Source: Ottowia sp. oral taxon 894 (GTDB taxonomy: Bacteria > Pseudomonadota > Gammaproteobacteria > Burkholderiales > Burkholderiaceae_C). Taken from it: a DNA stretch of 64,000 bases. The notes beneath the pieces were generated by a model. The model was not told the origin of the DNA. It searched no databases and saw only the letters and a program-made list of their open reading frames with translations. Position numbers and translations under genes: made by a program. Below are positions 45,010 to 56,100 of the stretch, piece after piece (within the stretch, counting starts at the first letter, position 1; every line of letters begins with the position of its first letter). Location: positions 992,001 through 1,056,000 of the forward strand of contig NZ_CP012073.1 of the NCBI RefSeq assembly GCF_001262075.1. Direction: 5' to 3'.

Positions 45010-45990
45010 ATGGACACCTTGAGGGACACCCTGAGCGAGCGCCAGCGCGCCATGCTGGCCGAAATGGGCATCCGCACCCACTGGCTGCCCCGCGCCAAGG
45101 CCCGCCTCGCCAAAGAAAAAGGGCCGTGCCAGCCCGATGCGGCAGCGCCTGAAGCGCGGGCCGCCGCGCCTGTTTTGCCGCCGCCAGCTGCCGCGCGGGC
45201 AGAAGCGGCGCCTGCGGGGCCAAAGGCTCCGGCCAGAACGCCCGGAACGCCCGAAGCACCCGGAACGCCCGAAGCACCCGGAACGCCCGAAGCACCCAAA
45301 GCGCCTGCCCGGCCCGAAGCGCCCGCCGCCAGCGCCCAGGCCGTCGCGGACATGGACTGGCCTGCGCTGCAAACCGCCGTCGCCCAGTGCCAGGCTTGCG
45401 GCTTGTGCGAAACCCGCCGCCAGACCGTGTTTGGCGCGGGCGCGCGCCAGGCCCGCTGGATGGTGGTTGGCGAAGCCCCCGGCGAGCAGGAAGACCGGCA
45501 GGGCCAGCCTTTCGTCGGCCCGGCGGGCAAGCTGCTCGATGCCATGCTGGCGGCCATGGGCCTGTCGCGCCACGCGGACGACGCCATCGACGCGCTGGAA
45601 AAACGCGCGGGCCAGGCGGGCCAGGGAGGCCAGGCCGGCGGCCCGCCTGCCGAGGGCGTGTACATCGCCAACGTGCTCAAGTGCCGCCCTCCCGCCAACC
45701 GCAACCCGCAGCCGGACGAAGTGGCCCGCTGCGAGCCTTACCTGCGCCGCCAGGTGGCGCTGGTGCAGCCGCAAGTCATTCTGGCGATGGGGCGCTTTGC
45801 CGTGCAGTCGCTGCTGCAAACCAGCGAGCCGATTGGCCGCCTGCGCGGGCGCGCGCACCAGTACGCAGGCGTGCCCGTCATCGTCACCTACCACCCGTCC
45901 TACCTGCTGCGCAACCCGCCCGACAAGGCCCGCGCCTGGCAGGACTTGTGCCTGGCCCTGCAAGTGATGCGGGAGCAAACGCAGCCCTGA
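45010..45990 (+). CDS. Uracil-DNA glycosylase, family 4 (Fe-S type)
   Basis: Removes uracil from DNA. The 326-residue product has a short N-terminal helix (RQRAMLAEMGIRTHWLPR) and a long Ala/Pro linker (about residues 40-115), then the domain: CQACGLCETRRQTVFG with the first Fe-S cysteines, VVGEAPGEQEDRQGQPFVGPAG, and IANVLKCRPPANRNPQPDE with more Cys, ending RLRGRAHQYAGVPVIVTYHPSYLL (HPS loop). The linker contains an 18-bp DNA repeat three times (separate entry). A linker this long is more than the family minimum and is likely disordered. Confidence 0.9.
   Translation: MDTLRDTLSERQRAMLAEMGIRTHWLPRAKARLAKEKGPCQPDAAAPEARAAAPVLPPPAAARAEAAPAGPKAPARTPGTPEAPGTPEAPGTPEAPKAPARPEAPAASAQAVADMDWPALQTAVAQCQACGLCETRRQTVFGAGARQARWMVVGEAPGEQEDRQGQPFVGPAGKLLDAMLAAMGLSRHADDAIDALEKRAGQAGQGGQAGGPPAEGVYIANVLKCRPPANRNPQPDEVARCEPYLRRQVALVQPQVILAMGRFAVQSLLQTSEPIGRLRGRAHQYAGVPVIVTYHPSYLLRNPPDKARAWQDLCLALQVMREQTQP
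45244..45297 (+). repeat. Three tandem 18-bp units in the udg linker
   Basis: GGAACGCCCGAAGCACCC occurs three times exactly in succession (45,244-45,261, 45,262-45,279, 45,280-45,297), encoding GTPEAP each time. Since the unit is a multiple of 3, copy-number change would keep the frame and alter linker length. Confidence 0.95.
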
Positions 45991-45998
45991 ATGCACAC

Positions 45999-46087
45999 CA
46001 GAAAAAGGAGCAAATCCAGGGCCATCAAAAGCGGCTTCAGCGCCCGTCCCACTAGGATCTCATGCTATTGATACAGGAGCGAATTGA
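45999..46087 (+). repeat. Interspersed repeat A, copy 15
   Basis: AAAAAGGAGCAAATCCAGGG, then TTCAGCGCCCGTCCCACTAG, GATCTCATGCTATTGATAC and AGGAGCGAATTG. It lies between convergent udg and the TSUP gene. Confidence 0.88.
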
Positions 46088-46155
46088 TCCTGCTTCTGAT
46101 GCTTGCGGCCTGCTGGCAGGGAGCGCAAGAAGCGGCATCAGGCGCTTATGCGCCT

Positions 46156-46917
46156 TTACTTGAAGAAAGCGTCGTAGCCCGTTTTCAGAATCAGCGCGCT
46201 GACCACCAGAATGAACGCGCCGCGCACAAAGCCCGCGCCGTGCCTGAGCGCCAGCCGCGTGCCGATCAGGCTGCCGGCCACATTGGCAGCGGCCATGACC
46301 AGGCCCGCCTGCCACCACACATGCTCCTTGGCGGCGAACAGGGCGATGGCGGCCACATTGGTGGCCACGTTCAGCAGTTTGGCGGCCGCCGAGGCGTTGA
46401 GAAAGTCATAGCCCAGCAGCCGCACGAACAGAAAGATGAAGAAGCTGCCCGTGCCGGGGCCGAAAAAGCCGTCGTACCAGCCGATGCCCAGCCCGATGAG
46501 CGAGGCGGCCAGCTGCTCGCCGCGCAGGGCGTAGCGCGGCGCGTGGATGCGGCCCAGGTCTTTGCGGGCCAGCGTGTAGGCCAGCACGGCGATCAGGATG
46601 AGGGGCAGCAGGCGGCGCAAAAAGTCTGGCTCGACTTGCGTGACCGTCCACGCGCCGCCCAGCGAACCCAGCAGCGCAGCGGCGGCGGCCGGCAGCAGCA
46701 CGGGCCAGCGCATGGGCGCCTGGCGGCTGTACTGCACGGCGGCGATGAACGTGCCCCATACCGAGGCGCTTTTGTTGGTGCCCAGCAAGGTGGCCGGAGG
46801 CATGGCGGGGTAGGCGGCAAACAGCGTGGGCACCAGCACCAGGCCGCCGCCGCCGACGATGGCGTCAATCAGCCCCGCCAGCAGCGAGGCGCAAGAGACG
46901 ATGAGCAGATCGAGCAT
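46156..46917 (-). CDS. TauE/SafE (TSUP) family membrane transporter
   Basis: A 253-residue permease with about 8 hydrophobic helices. The N-terminal motif LLAGLIDAIVGGGGLVLVPTLF and the internal GIGWYDGFFGPGTGSFFIFLFV are the two repeated family motifs; NATVLLGTNK-like PATLLGTNKSASVWGT follows the first. TSUP proteins export sulfite or other small organic sulfonates and acids. The neighbours (udg, argG) give no hint of substrate. Confidence 0.9.
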   Translation of the reverse strand: MLDLLIVSCASLLAGLIDAIVGGGGLVLVPTLFAAYPAMPPATLLGTNKSASVWGTFIAAVQYSRQAPMRWPVLLPAAAAALLGSLGGAWTVTQVEPDFLRRLLPLILIAVLAYTLARKDLGRIHAPRYALRGEQLAASLIGLGIGWYDGFFGPGTGSFFIFLFVRLLGYDFLNASAAAKLLNVATNVAAIALFAAKEHVWWQAGLVMAAANVAGSLIGTRLALRHGAGFVRGAFILVVSALILKTGYDAFFK

Positions 46918-46993
46918 GCGGCCTGTCCGTGAGTGGTGAATGCAAGGCGCGGCGCAAGGCTTGCGCCCGGGGCGGATGAGAAGAAAGGGCCAA

Positions 46994-47020
46994 GAAAAAC
47001 GGGCATCTTGCGATGCCCGT
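46994..47020 (-). terminator. Intrinsic terminator on the minus strand
   Basis: ACGGGCATC and GATGCCCGT (46,999-47,007 and 47,012-47,020) form a 9-bp perfect stem with a TTGC loop; read on the minus strand a T5 run follows. It could end the argG transcript, about 350 nt downstream of its stop codon, or an unannotated short transcript between them. Confidence 0.8.
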
Positions 47021-47369
47021 AAAAACCCGGCGTGCGGGTCGCTTCATGCAACTGGCGCGGCCTGTTTGTGTTTTTGTGCCTCTTGCGGAGGCTGGCCTTG
47101 GCGGTTTGTCTCCTTCGGTCCCCTCGCGGCAGCTCGCCTGGCCAGGCCCTGCGGCGCTGCGATGGAGGGAACTGTATGCGCGGAAAAGCCGCTTGCCTAT
47201 TGGGATTTGCCCGATTGCGCGGCGGCCCGTATTGCTGTCACGCCCCGGGAGCCGGCGGAGCCTGCTGGCCATCTGCCTGCGGCTTCGGGCCGTCTTGCGC
47301 CTTGCAGTCCGGCCCGATCCGCCCTCCTGATCCGCCTGTTTCCCCTTCGGCCAGACGCTGGGCAGGCGC
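47021..47369. other. Gap between argG and its likely terminator
   Basis: About 350 bp with no recognised gene, repeat or RNA. Several open frames on both strands are Arg/Pro/Ala-rich shadows without a plausible start. It would form a long 3' untranslated region of argG if the terminator at 46,994 is used. Confidence 0.45.
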
Positions 47370-49113
<1,744 letters not shown>

Positions 49114-49953
49114 TCAGGGCGCTTGCAGGCCAAGGGCGCGCCACTGCTGCGCCGCTTCGGGCGACTGCATGGCCTGCGCCAGTTGGCGGGCGGCTTCAGA
49201 AGCCTTGAGCCGCCAGGTCAGGGTGTAGGGCAGGCCCGTGTCCAGCGCGGCGGGCAGCGGGGTGATGCCCAGGGCGGTGGAGGCCGCGTCTGCGCCCGCG
49301 CCGATGCAGCCCTGCACGGCGGCATCAATGCGGCCCTGCATCAGCTCTTCGCGCAGGGGCTGGCCGCCGGAGAGCACATGAACTTTGGCGGTGAGTGTGG
49401 CATGCGCGCCGGACTGGAGCTGGTCGGCGCGGTCCACCAATTGCCAGAACGCATCGCCCAGCGGCTCGGCGCCGGGCTGATAGGCGCCCACGCGCACATC
49501 GGCGCGCAGCAGCGCGCCCAGCGCCGTGGCAGGCGCCACGGTCAGGCGCGGCGCGGTCATCAGGCACAGGCTGTCTTTGGCAATGACGGCAGGCGGCTGC
49601 CATTGCCCGCCAGATGCCAGCTGCTGCGGCTGGGTGGAGCCGGCGGCCACGAAAACGTCGGCTTCCTGCCCCTGGCTGATGCGCTGGCGCAAGGCGGCGG
49701 AAGGGCCGAAGGTGAGCGCCACGGGCTGGCCCGTGCGCGCTTCGTGGCGGCTGGCAATGGCCTGCACGGCAGGGCGCAAGGCGCTGTCGGCCCAGAGGCG
49801 GATTGCGCCAGGCGCGGGCGCGCCGCCGGAAGCGGCCTGCCCCGTGTCTTGCCCGGCTGAAGGCGCGCTCTCGCGTGTGGGCGTGCAGCCGGGCAGGCAG
49901 GCAGCCAGCGCCAGCAGGCAGGCGGATAGCCAGGCGGCTCGTGTCACTTGCAT
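49114..49953 (-). CDS. Molybdate-type ABC transporter substrate-binding lipoprotein
   Basis: A 279-residue ModA-family protein. The signal peptide MQVTRAAWLSACLLALAACLPGC suggests a lipobox with Cys about 23, followed by a linker and the binding protein: GAIRLWADSALRPAVQAIASRHE, LTFGPSAALRQRISQGQEADVFVAAG, and GDAFWQLVDRADQL with the hinge. No modB or modC is nearby, so the substrate (molybdate, tungstate or another oxyanion) and the partner transporter are unknown. It follows metK by 24 bp on the same strand. Confidence 0.82.
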   Translation of the reverse strand: MQVTRAAWLSACLLALAACLPGCTPTRESAPSAGQDTGQAASGGAPAPGAIRLWADSALRPAVQAIASRHEARTGQPVALTFGPSAALRQRISQGQEADVFVAAGSTQPQQLASGGQWQPPAVIAKDSLCLMTAPRLTVAPATALGALLRADVRVGAYQPGAEPLGDAFWQLVDRADQLQSGAHATLTAKVHVLSGGQPLREELMQGRIDAAVQGCIGAGADAASTALGITPLPAALDTGLPYTLTWRLKASEAARQLAQAMQSPEAAQQWRALGLQAP

Positions 49954-49977
49954 GGCCCGTGATCGCTGCGGCGTGCC

Positions 49978-51159
<1,182 letters not shown>

Positions 51160-51198
51160 GATGTGAATAAACTCCTTGGGTTGCGCGTCGCCGCCGCG

Positions 51199-51219
51199 TT
51201 TGCAAAACCGTTTTGCAAA
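51199..51219. promoter_or_regulatory. 21-bp dyad upstream of metK
   Basis: TTTGCAAAAC (51,199-51,208) and GTTTTGCAAA (51,210-51,219) are perfectly inverted around a single C, 40 bp from the metK ATG. It may be an operator for a dimeric repressor of methionine metabolism or an RNA hairpin. Further upstream, on the same strand as metK, TGTCGCC and GGCGACA also pair around a 22-nt loop. I matched neither to a known SAM or SAH riboswitch. Confidence 0.5.
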
Positions 51220-51329
51220 GCAACCGGAAGGAGCCTGGCGAACGCTTTAGCAGTATTTTTTTAATGTCGCCCTGCAAGTTGCCCGGTTAACTCGGCGACA
51301 AGTTGCGCATTCTACCTATTTGCGTTTTC

Positions 51330-52160
51330 ATGCTTTTGCTGTATCGCCTTGTATCCGGATGGCCGTTGGGGTTGTTGCACGGCGTGGGTGCGGCGCTGGG
51401 CTGGCTGATCTGGCTGCTTTCTCCCACCTATCGCAGGCGCTTTGCGCAAAACGCCGCACAGGCGGGCTACGCCTTCGGGCAGGTGCGCGCCGCCGTGGCG
51501 CACGCGGGCCGCATGGCGTGCGAGACGCCGCGCCTGTGGTTCGGCCCGCCCGTGCCCGTGCAGTGGCAGGGGCGGGAAGCGGCCGATGCCGCCTACGCGG
51601 CAGGCAGGGGCATCGTGTTTCTCACGCCGCATCTGGGCTGCTTCGAGATCACCGCGCAGGGACTGGCCGCGCGCTACTCGGCGCAATACGGGCCGCTGAC
51701 GGTGCTCTACCGCCCCGCGCGCCAGAAGGCGCTGGCCGAAGTGGTGCAAACCGCCCGCCGCCGTGAGGGGCTGGAAACCGCGCCCACCACGCTGGCGGGC
51801 GTGCGGCAAATGCTCAAGGCCCTGCGCGCGGGCCATGCCGTGGGCCTGCTGCCCGATCAGGTGCCGCCCGAAGGGCTGGGCGAGTGGACGCCTTTTTTCG
51901 GCAAGCCCGCCTACACCATGACGCTGGCGGCGCGCCTGGCGCTGCAAACGGGCGCCACGCCGCTGCTGGTGTGGGGCGAGCGCCTGCCCGCCGCGCGGGG
52001 CTTTTGCCTGCACGTGCAGCCGCTGTCAAGCCCGCTGCCGCAAGAGCTGTCCGCCGCCGTGGCGCACATCAACGCCGAGATGGAGCGCCTCATCCGCCAG
52101 TGCCCGCAGCAATACCTCTGGGGCTACGGGCGCTACAAGCACCCGCGCCCGCAAGGCTGA
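51330..52160 (+). CDS. LpxL/HtrB-family lipid A acyltransferase 1
   Basis: A 276-residue inner-membrane acyltransferase from the ATG at 51,330 (a TTG 27 bp upstream is an alternative). The first 25 residues are a membrane helix. The catalytic motif HLGCFE (HX4E) lies near residue 103, followed by LYRPARQKALAEVV, VGLLPDQVPPEGLGEWTPFFGKPAYT and a C-terminal QQYLWGYGRYK. It adds a secondary acyl chain to lipid A. It is followed at once by a second related gene, so the two probably act in sequence. Confidence 0.9.
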   Translation: MLLLYRLVSGWPLGLLHGVGAALGWLIWLLSPTYRRRFAQNAAQAGYAFGQVRAAVAHAGRMACETPRLWFGPPVPVQWQGREAADAAYAAGRGIVFLTPHLGCFEITAQGLAARYSAQYGPLTVLYRPARQKALAEVVQTARRREGLETAPTTLAGVRQMLKALRAGHAVGLLPDQVPPEGLGEWTPFFGKPAYTMTLAARLALQTGATPLLVWGERLPAARGFCLHVQPLSSPLPQELSAAVAHINAEMERLIRQCPQQYLWGYGRYKHPRPQG

Positions 52161-52165
52161 AGGCC

Positions 52166-53086
52166 ATGGGCGAATCTCCTTGCGCCCAAGCGGCAAAAGC
52201 AGATCCGGCGCGGGGCCGCTGGACGGGCCGCCTGGTCGTGCGCCTCATGCGCCTGATCGCCCCGCTGCCGCTGCCCGTGCTGCGCGGCGCGGGCTGGCTG
52301 CTGGGCAGCCTGTGCTGGCCGCTGGCGCGCGGCCGCCGCCACGTGGCCCTGGTCAATTTGCGCCTGTGCTTTCCGCAGTGGAGCGAAAAGCGCCGCCGGC
52401 AGGTGGCGCGCCAGAGCTTCATCTGCTTTTTTCAGGCTTTTCTGGACCGCGCCTGGGTCTGGCACGGCGCGCCCCGCCTGCTGCTGGAGCGCGTGCGCAT
52501 CACCGGCCAGGCCGATGAGCTGCGCCGCCCCGAAGCCGCCGTGCTCTTCGCCCCGCACTTTTACGGCATGGACGCGGGCGGCTCGGCCATCATGCAGCGG
52601 CTCATCCAGCGCGGCTGCACCATCTACACCATCCAGCGCGATGCGGCGCTGGACGCCTGGATGCGCCAGGGCCGCCAGCGTTTTGGCGACGTGCAGCCGC
52701 TCAACCGGGAAGACGGCGTCAAGCCCGTCATCAAGGCCCTGCGCGGCGGCCGCTATCTCTATTTGCTGCCTGACATGAACTTCGGCCCGCAAGAGTCCAT
52801 CTTCGTGCCCTTTTACGGCGTGCCCGCCGCCACCGTGCCTTCGCTGCCGCGCTTTGCCCGGCTGGGGCGCGCGCGCGTCATCCCTGTCATCACCCGCATG
52901 ACCGCCGCTGGCTACGAAGTGCAGGTGCACGCCCCCTGGCAGGGCTATCCCACGGACGACGTGCAGGCCGACACGGCCCTCATGAACGAGCGCCTGCAAG
53001 AGTGGATCAACGCCATGCCCGAGCAGTACTACTGGGTGCACAAGCGCTTCAAAACCCGGCCCGAAGGCGAGCCGCCGGTGTACTGA
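52166..53086 (+). CDS. LpxL/HtrB-family lipid A acyltransferase 2
   Basis: A 306-residue paralogue of the preceding gene, with a start 5 bp after its stop. The catalytic HX4D motif is HFYGMD, the substrate-binding segment is LLPDMNFGPQESIFVPFYGVPAATVPSLPRFARL, and the C-terminus is EQYYWVHKRFKTRPEG. Tandem LpxL-type genes are common in betaproteobacteria and make late hexa- or penta-acylation steps. Which chain each adds is not decided by sequence. Confidence 0.92.
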   Translation: MGESPCAQAAKADPARGRWTGRLVVRLMRLIAPLPLPVLRGAGWLLGSLCWPLARGRRHVALVNLRLCFPQWSEKRRRQVARQSFICFFQAFLDRAWVWHGAPRLLLERVRITGQADELRRPEAAVLFAPHFYGMDAGGSAIMQRLIQRGCTIYTIQRDAALDAWMRQGRQRFGDVQPLNREDGVKPVIKALRGGRYLYLLPDMNFGPQESIFVPFYGVPAATVPSLPRFARLGRARVIPVITRMTAAGYEVQVHAPWQGYPTDDVQADTALMNERLQEWINAMPEQYYWVHKRFKTRPEGEPPVY

Positions 53087-53176
53087 AAAGCCTTTGGCGC
53101 GGCTTCGCGCGCGGCGCGCCTTGCGGCAGCGCCTGGGCTGCTTGAAAACCTGCTGCTGGCGGGCATCTGTGCGGGC

Positions 53177-56100
53177 ATGCCAAAAAAGAAAACCGCTGCT
53201 TGCACGCCTGCCCCCGTTTCCGCATCCGTTCCTGATTCCGCGCCTGATCCGGCTGCTGCCCGCGCCGCCGCGCCGCTGATTCGCCTGCGCGGCGCGCGCC
53301 AGCACAACCTGAAAAACCTGGACGTGGACATTCGCACGGGCGAGATGACGGTGGTGACGGGGCCGAGCGGCTCGGGCAAGTCCAGCCTGGTGTTTGACAC
53401 GCTGTATGCCGAAGGGCAGCGGCGCTATGTGGAAACCTTCAGCGCCTACGCGCGGCAGTTTCTCGACCGCATGGACAAACCGGCGGTGGACCGCGTGGAA
53501 GGCGTGCCGCCCGCGATTGCGATTGACCAGACCAATCCGGTGCGCTCTTCGCGCTCCACCGTGGGCACGATGACGGAGCTGAACGACCACATCAAGCTGC
53601 TGTTTGCGCGCGCCGGGCAGCTTTTTGACGCGCAAACGGCGCTGCCGGTGCGCCATGACAGCGCCGAAAGCATTTACGCCGAGCTGCTGCGCCGCGCCCA
53701 AGCGGCGGGCGATCCGCGCGTGGCACTCACGTTTGCCGTGGAGCTGCCCGCCAGCGCCAGTGCCGACGAGGTGCAGCAGTGGCTATCGGCCAGCGGCTTC
53801 ACGCGGGTGCAGGCCGAGCGGCAAGAGGGCGGGCGCAAGGTGCTGGATGTGGTGGCCGACCGCTTCCGCCTGGGGCGCGCCGAGCGCGCGCGGGCGCTGG
53901 AGGCCATTGAAGTGGCGCTGCGGCGCGGCGGCGGGCAGATGGCGGCGTATGTGCTGGCGGATGAGGGCGAGAAAGAAGGCTTGAGCGGCCAAGACAGCGG
54001 CGAAAACAGCGGCGGGCCGCTGCTCTGGCGCTTTTCCACGGGGCTGCATTGCCCGGAGAGCGGGCGGCGCTATCACGAGCCGTCGCCGTCGATGTTTTCC
54101 TTCAACTCGCCAGTGGGCGCGTGCGAGGCGTGCCGGGGCTTCGGGCGGGTGATTGGCGTGGACTGGGGGCTGGTCGTGCCTGATGCGCGGCTGAGCTTGC
54201 GCGCCGGGGCCATCAAGCCGATTCAGACGCCCGCGTGGAAGGAGTGCCAGCAAGATTTGATGCGCCACGCCGCAGCGGCGGGCATTCCGCGCGACACGCC
54301 CTGGGCGCAGCTCACGCCGCAGCAGCGGCAATGGGTGATTGAAGGCGCGCCGAATTTCCGCGAGGGCAACTGGAGCCGGCAGTGGTACGGCATGCGGCGC
54401 TTTTTCCAGTATCTGGAAAGCAAGGCCTACAAGATGCACATCCGCGTGCTGCTGTCCAAATACCGCAGCTACACCCCGTGCGAGGCGTGCGGCGGCGCGC
54501 GCCTCAAAGACGAATCGCTCTTGTGGCGCGTGGGCAGCAAGGCCGACGCCGATGCCGTGCTGGCGCCCGCGCAGCGCTTCATGCCGCACGGCGTGGCCTG
54601 GACGCGCGAGCAGCTTGAAAGCCTGCCGGGCCTGAGCCTGCATGACGTGATGCAGCTGCCCATCGAGCGCCTGCGCGTGTTCGCAGACCGGCTGGCGGGG
54701 CCTGAAATCACTACCAAAAAGATAGCTGCCAGCGCAGATTCCACTAGGACAAACGGCCGGTTTGATGCCGAAACTGAAGCTGAAACCGGCGCTCGCGCTG
54801 ATGCGGCGGATGCCGCCGCGTCATCGGCCGCCAGCGCCGATGCGCAGGCGCGCAAGCTCATCCTGGACGAAATCCGCGCGCGCCTGCAATACCTGACGGA
54901 CGTGGGGCTGGACTACCTCACGCTGGACCGGCAAAGCCGCACCTTGAGCGGCGGCGAAGTGCAGCGCATCAACCTCACCACGGCGCTGGGCACTTCGCTG
55001 GTGAACACGCTGTTTGTGCTGGACGAGCCGAGCATTGGCCTGCACCCGCGCGACATGGCGCGCATCAACCGCGCCATGCAGCGCCTCAAGCGCGTGGGCA
55101 ACACGCTGGTGGTGGTGGAGCACGACCCGGCCGTGATGCTGGCCGCCGACCGCGTGCTGGACTTTGGCCCCGGCCCCGGCGCGGCAGGCGGGCGCATCGT
55201 GTTTGACGGCACGCCCGCCCAATTGCGGCAGGCCGATACGCTCACCGGCCAGTATCTGGGCGGGCGCAAGCGCATCAGCGCCGGGCAGGCGCGGCCCGTG
55301 CAGGACAGCACGCCCCGGCTCATTCTGGAAGGCGCGCGCGAGCACAACCTCAAAGGGCTGGATGTGGCCTTCCCCCTGCAACGGCTGGTGACGGTGACGG
55401 GCGTGAGCGGCTCGGGCAAATCCACGCTGATTCAAAACGTGCTGGCCCCGGCGCTGCTGCGCCACTTTGGCCAGGCCACCGAAGCGCCCGGCGCGCACGA
55501 GCGCCTGCTGGGCGCCGAACAGCTGGCGGGCGTGGTGTTCGTCGATCAATCGCCCATCGGCAAAACGGCGCGCTCCAACCCGGCCAGCTACGTGGGCGCG
55601 TGGGACGCCATCCGCAAGCTCTTTGCCGCCGCGCCGCTGGCGCGCCAGCGCGGCTACACCGCCGCCAAATTCAGCTTCAACAGCGGCGACGGCCGCTGCC
55701 CCACCTGCGGCGGCAGCGGCTTCGAGCACGTGGAAATGCAGTTTCTGAGCGACGTGTATCTGCGCTGCCCCGACTGCAACGGCCGCCGCTGGCGGCCCGA
55801 AGTGCTGGAAGTGACGATAGAGCGCCCCGCGCGCAGCCTGGCCACGGATGCCGACCTGGACGCCGCCGCCGAACGCCTGGCCGAAGTGGCCAGCGGCAGG
55901 CCCGACCCTGCCCCCGCCGCCCGCGCGCTGAACGTGGCCGACGTGCTGGAACTCACCGTGGCCGAAGCCGCGCAGCTTTTTGCGCAAGACCGCGACGTTA
56001 TCCGCGCCCTGCAACCGCTGATGGATGTGGGGCTGGACTACGTGAAGCTGGGCCAGCCCGTGCCCACGCTCAGCGGCGGCGAGGCGCAGCGCCTGAAACT

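Noticed and set aside
51220-51300. Possible SAM or SAH riboswitch in the metK leader.
   Set aside because: The visible hairpin (TGTCGCC/GGCGACA) does not match the consensus of any SAM or SAH riboswitch class that I can recall; only the dyad is reported.
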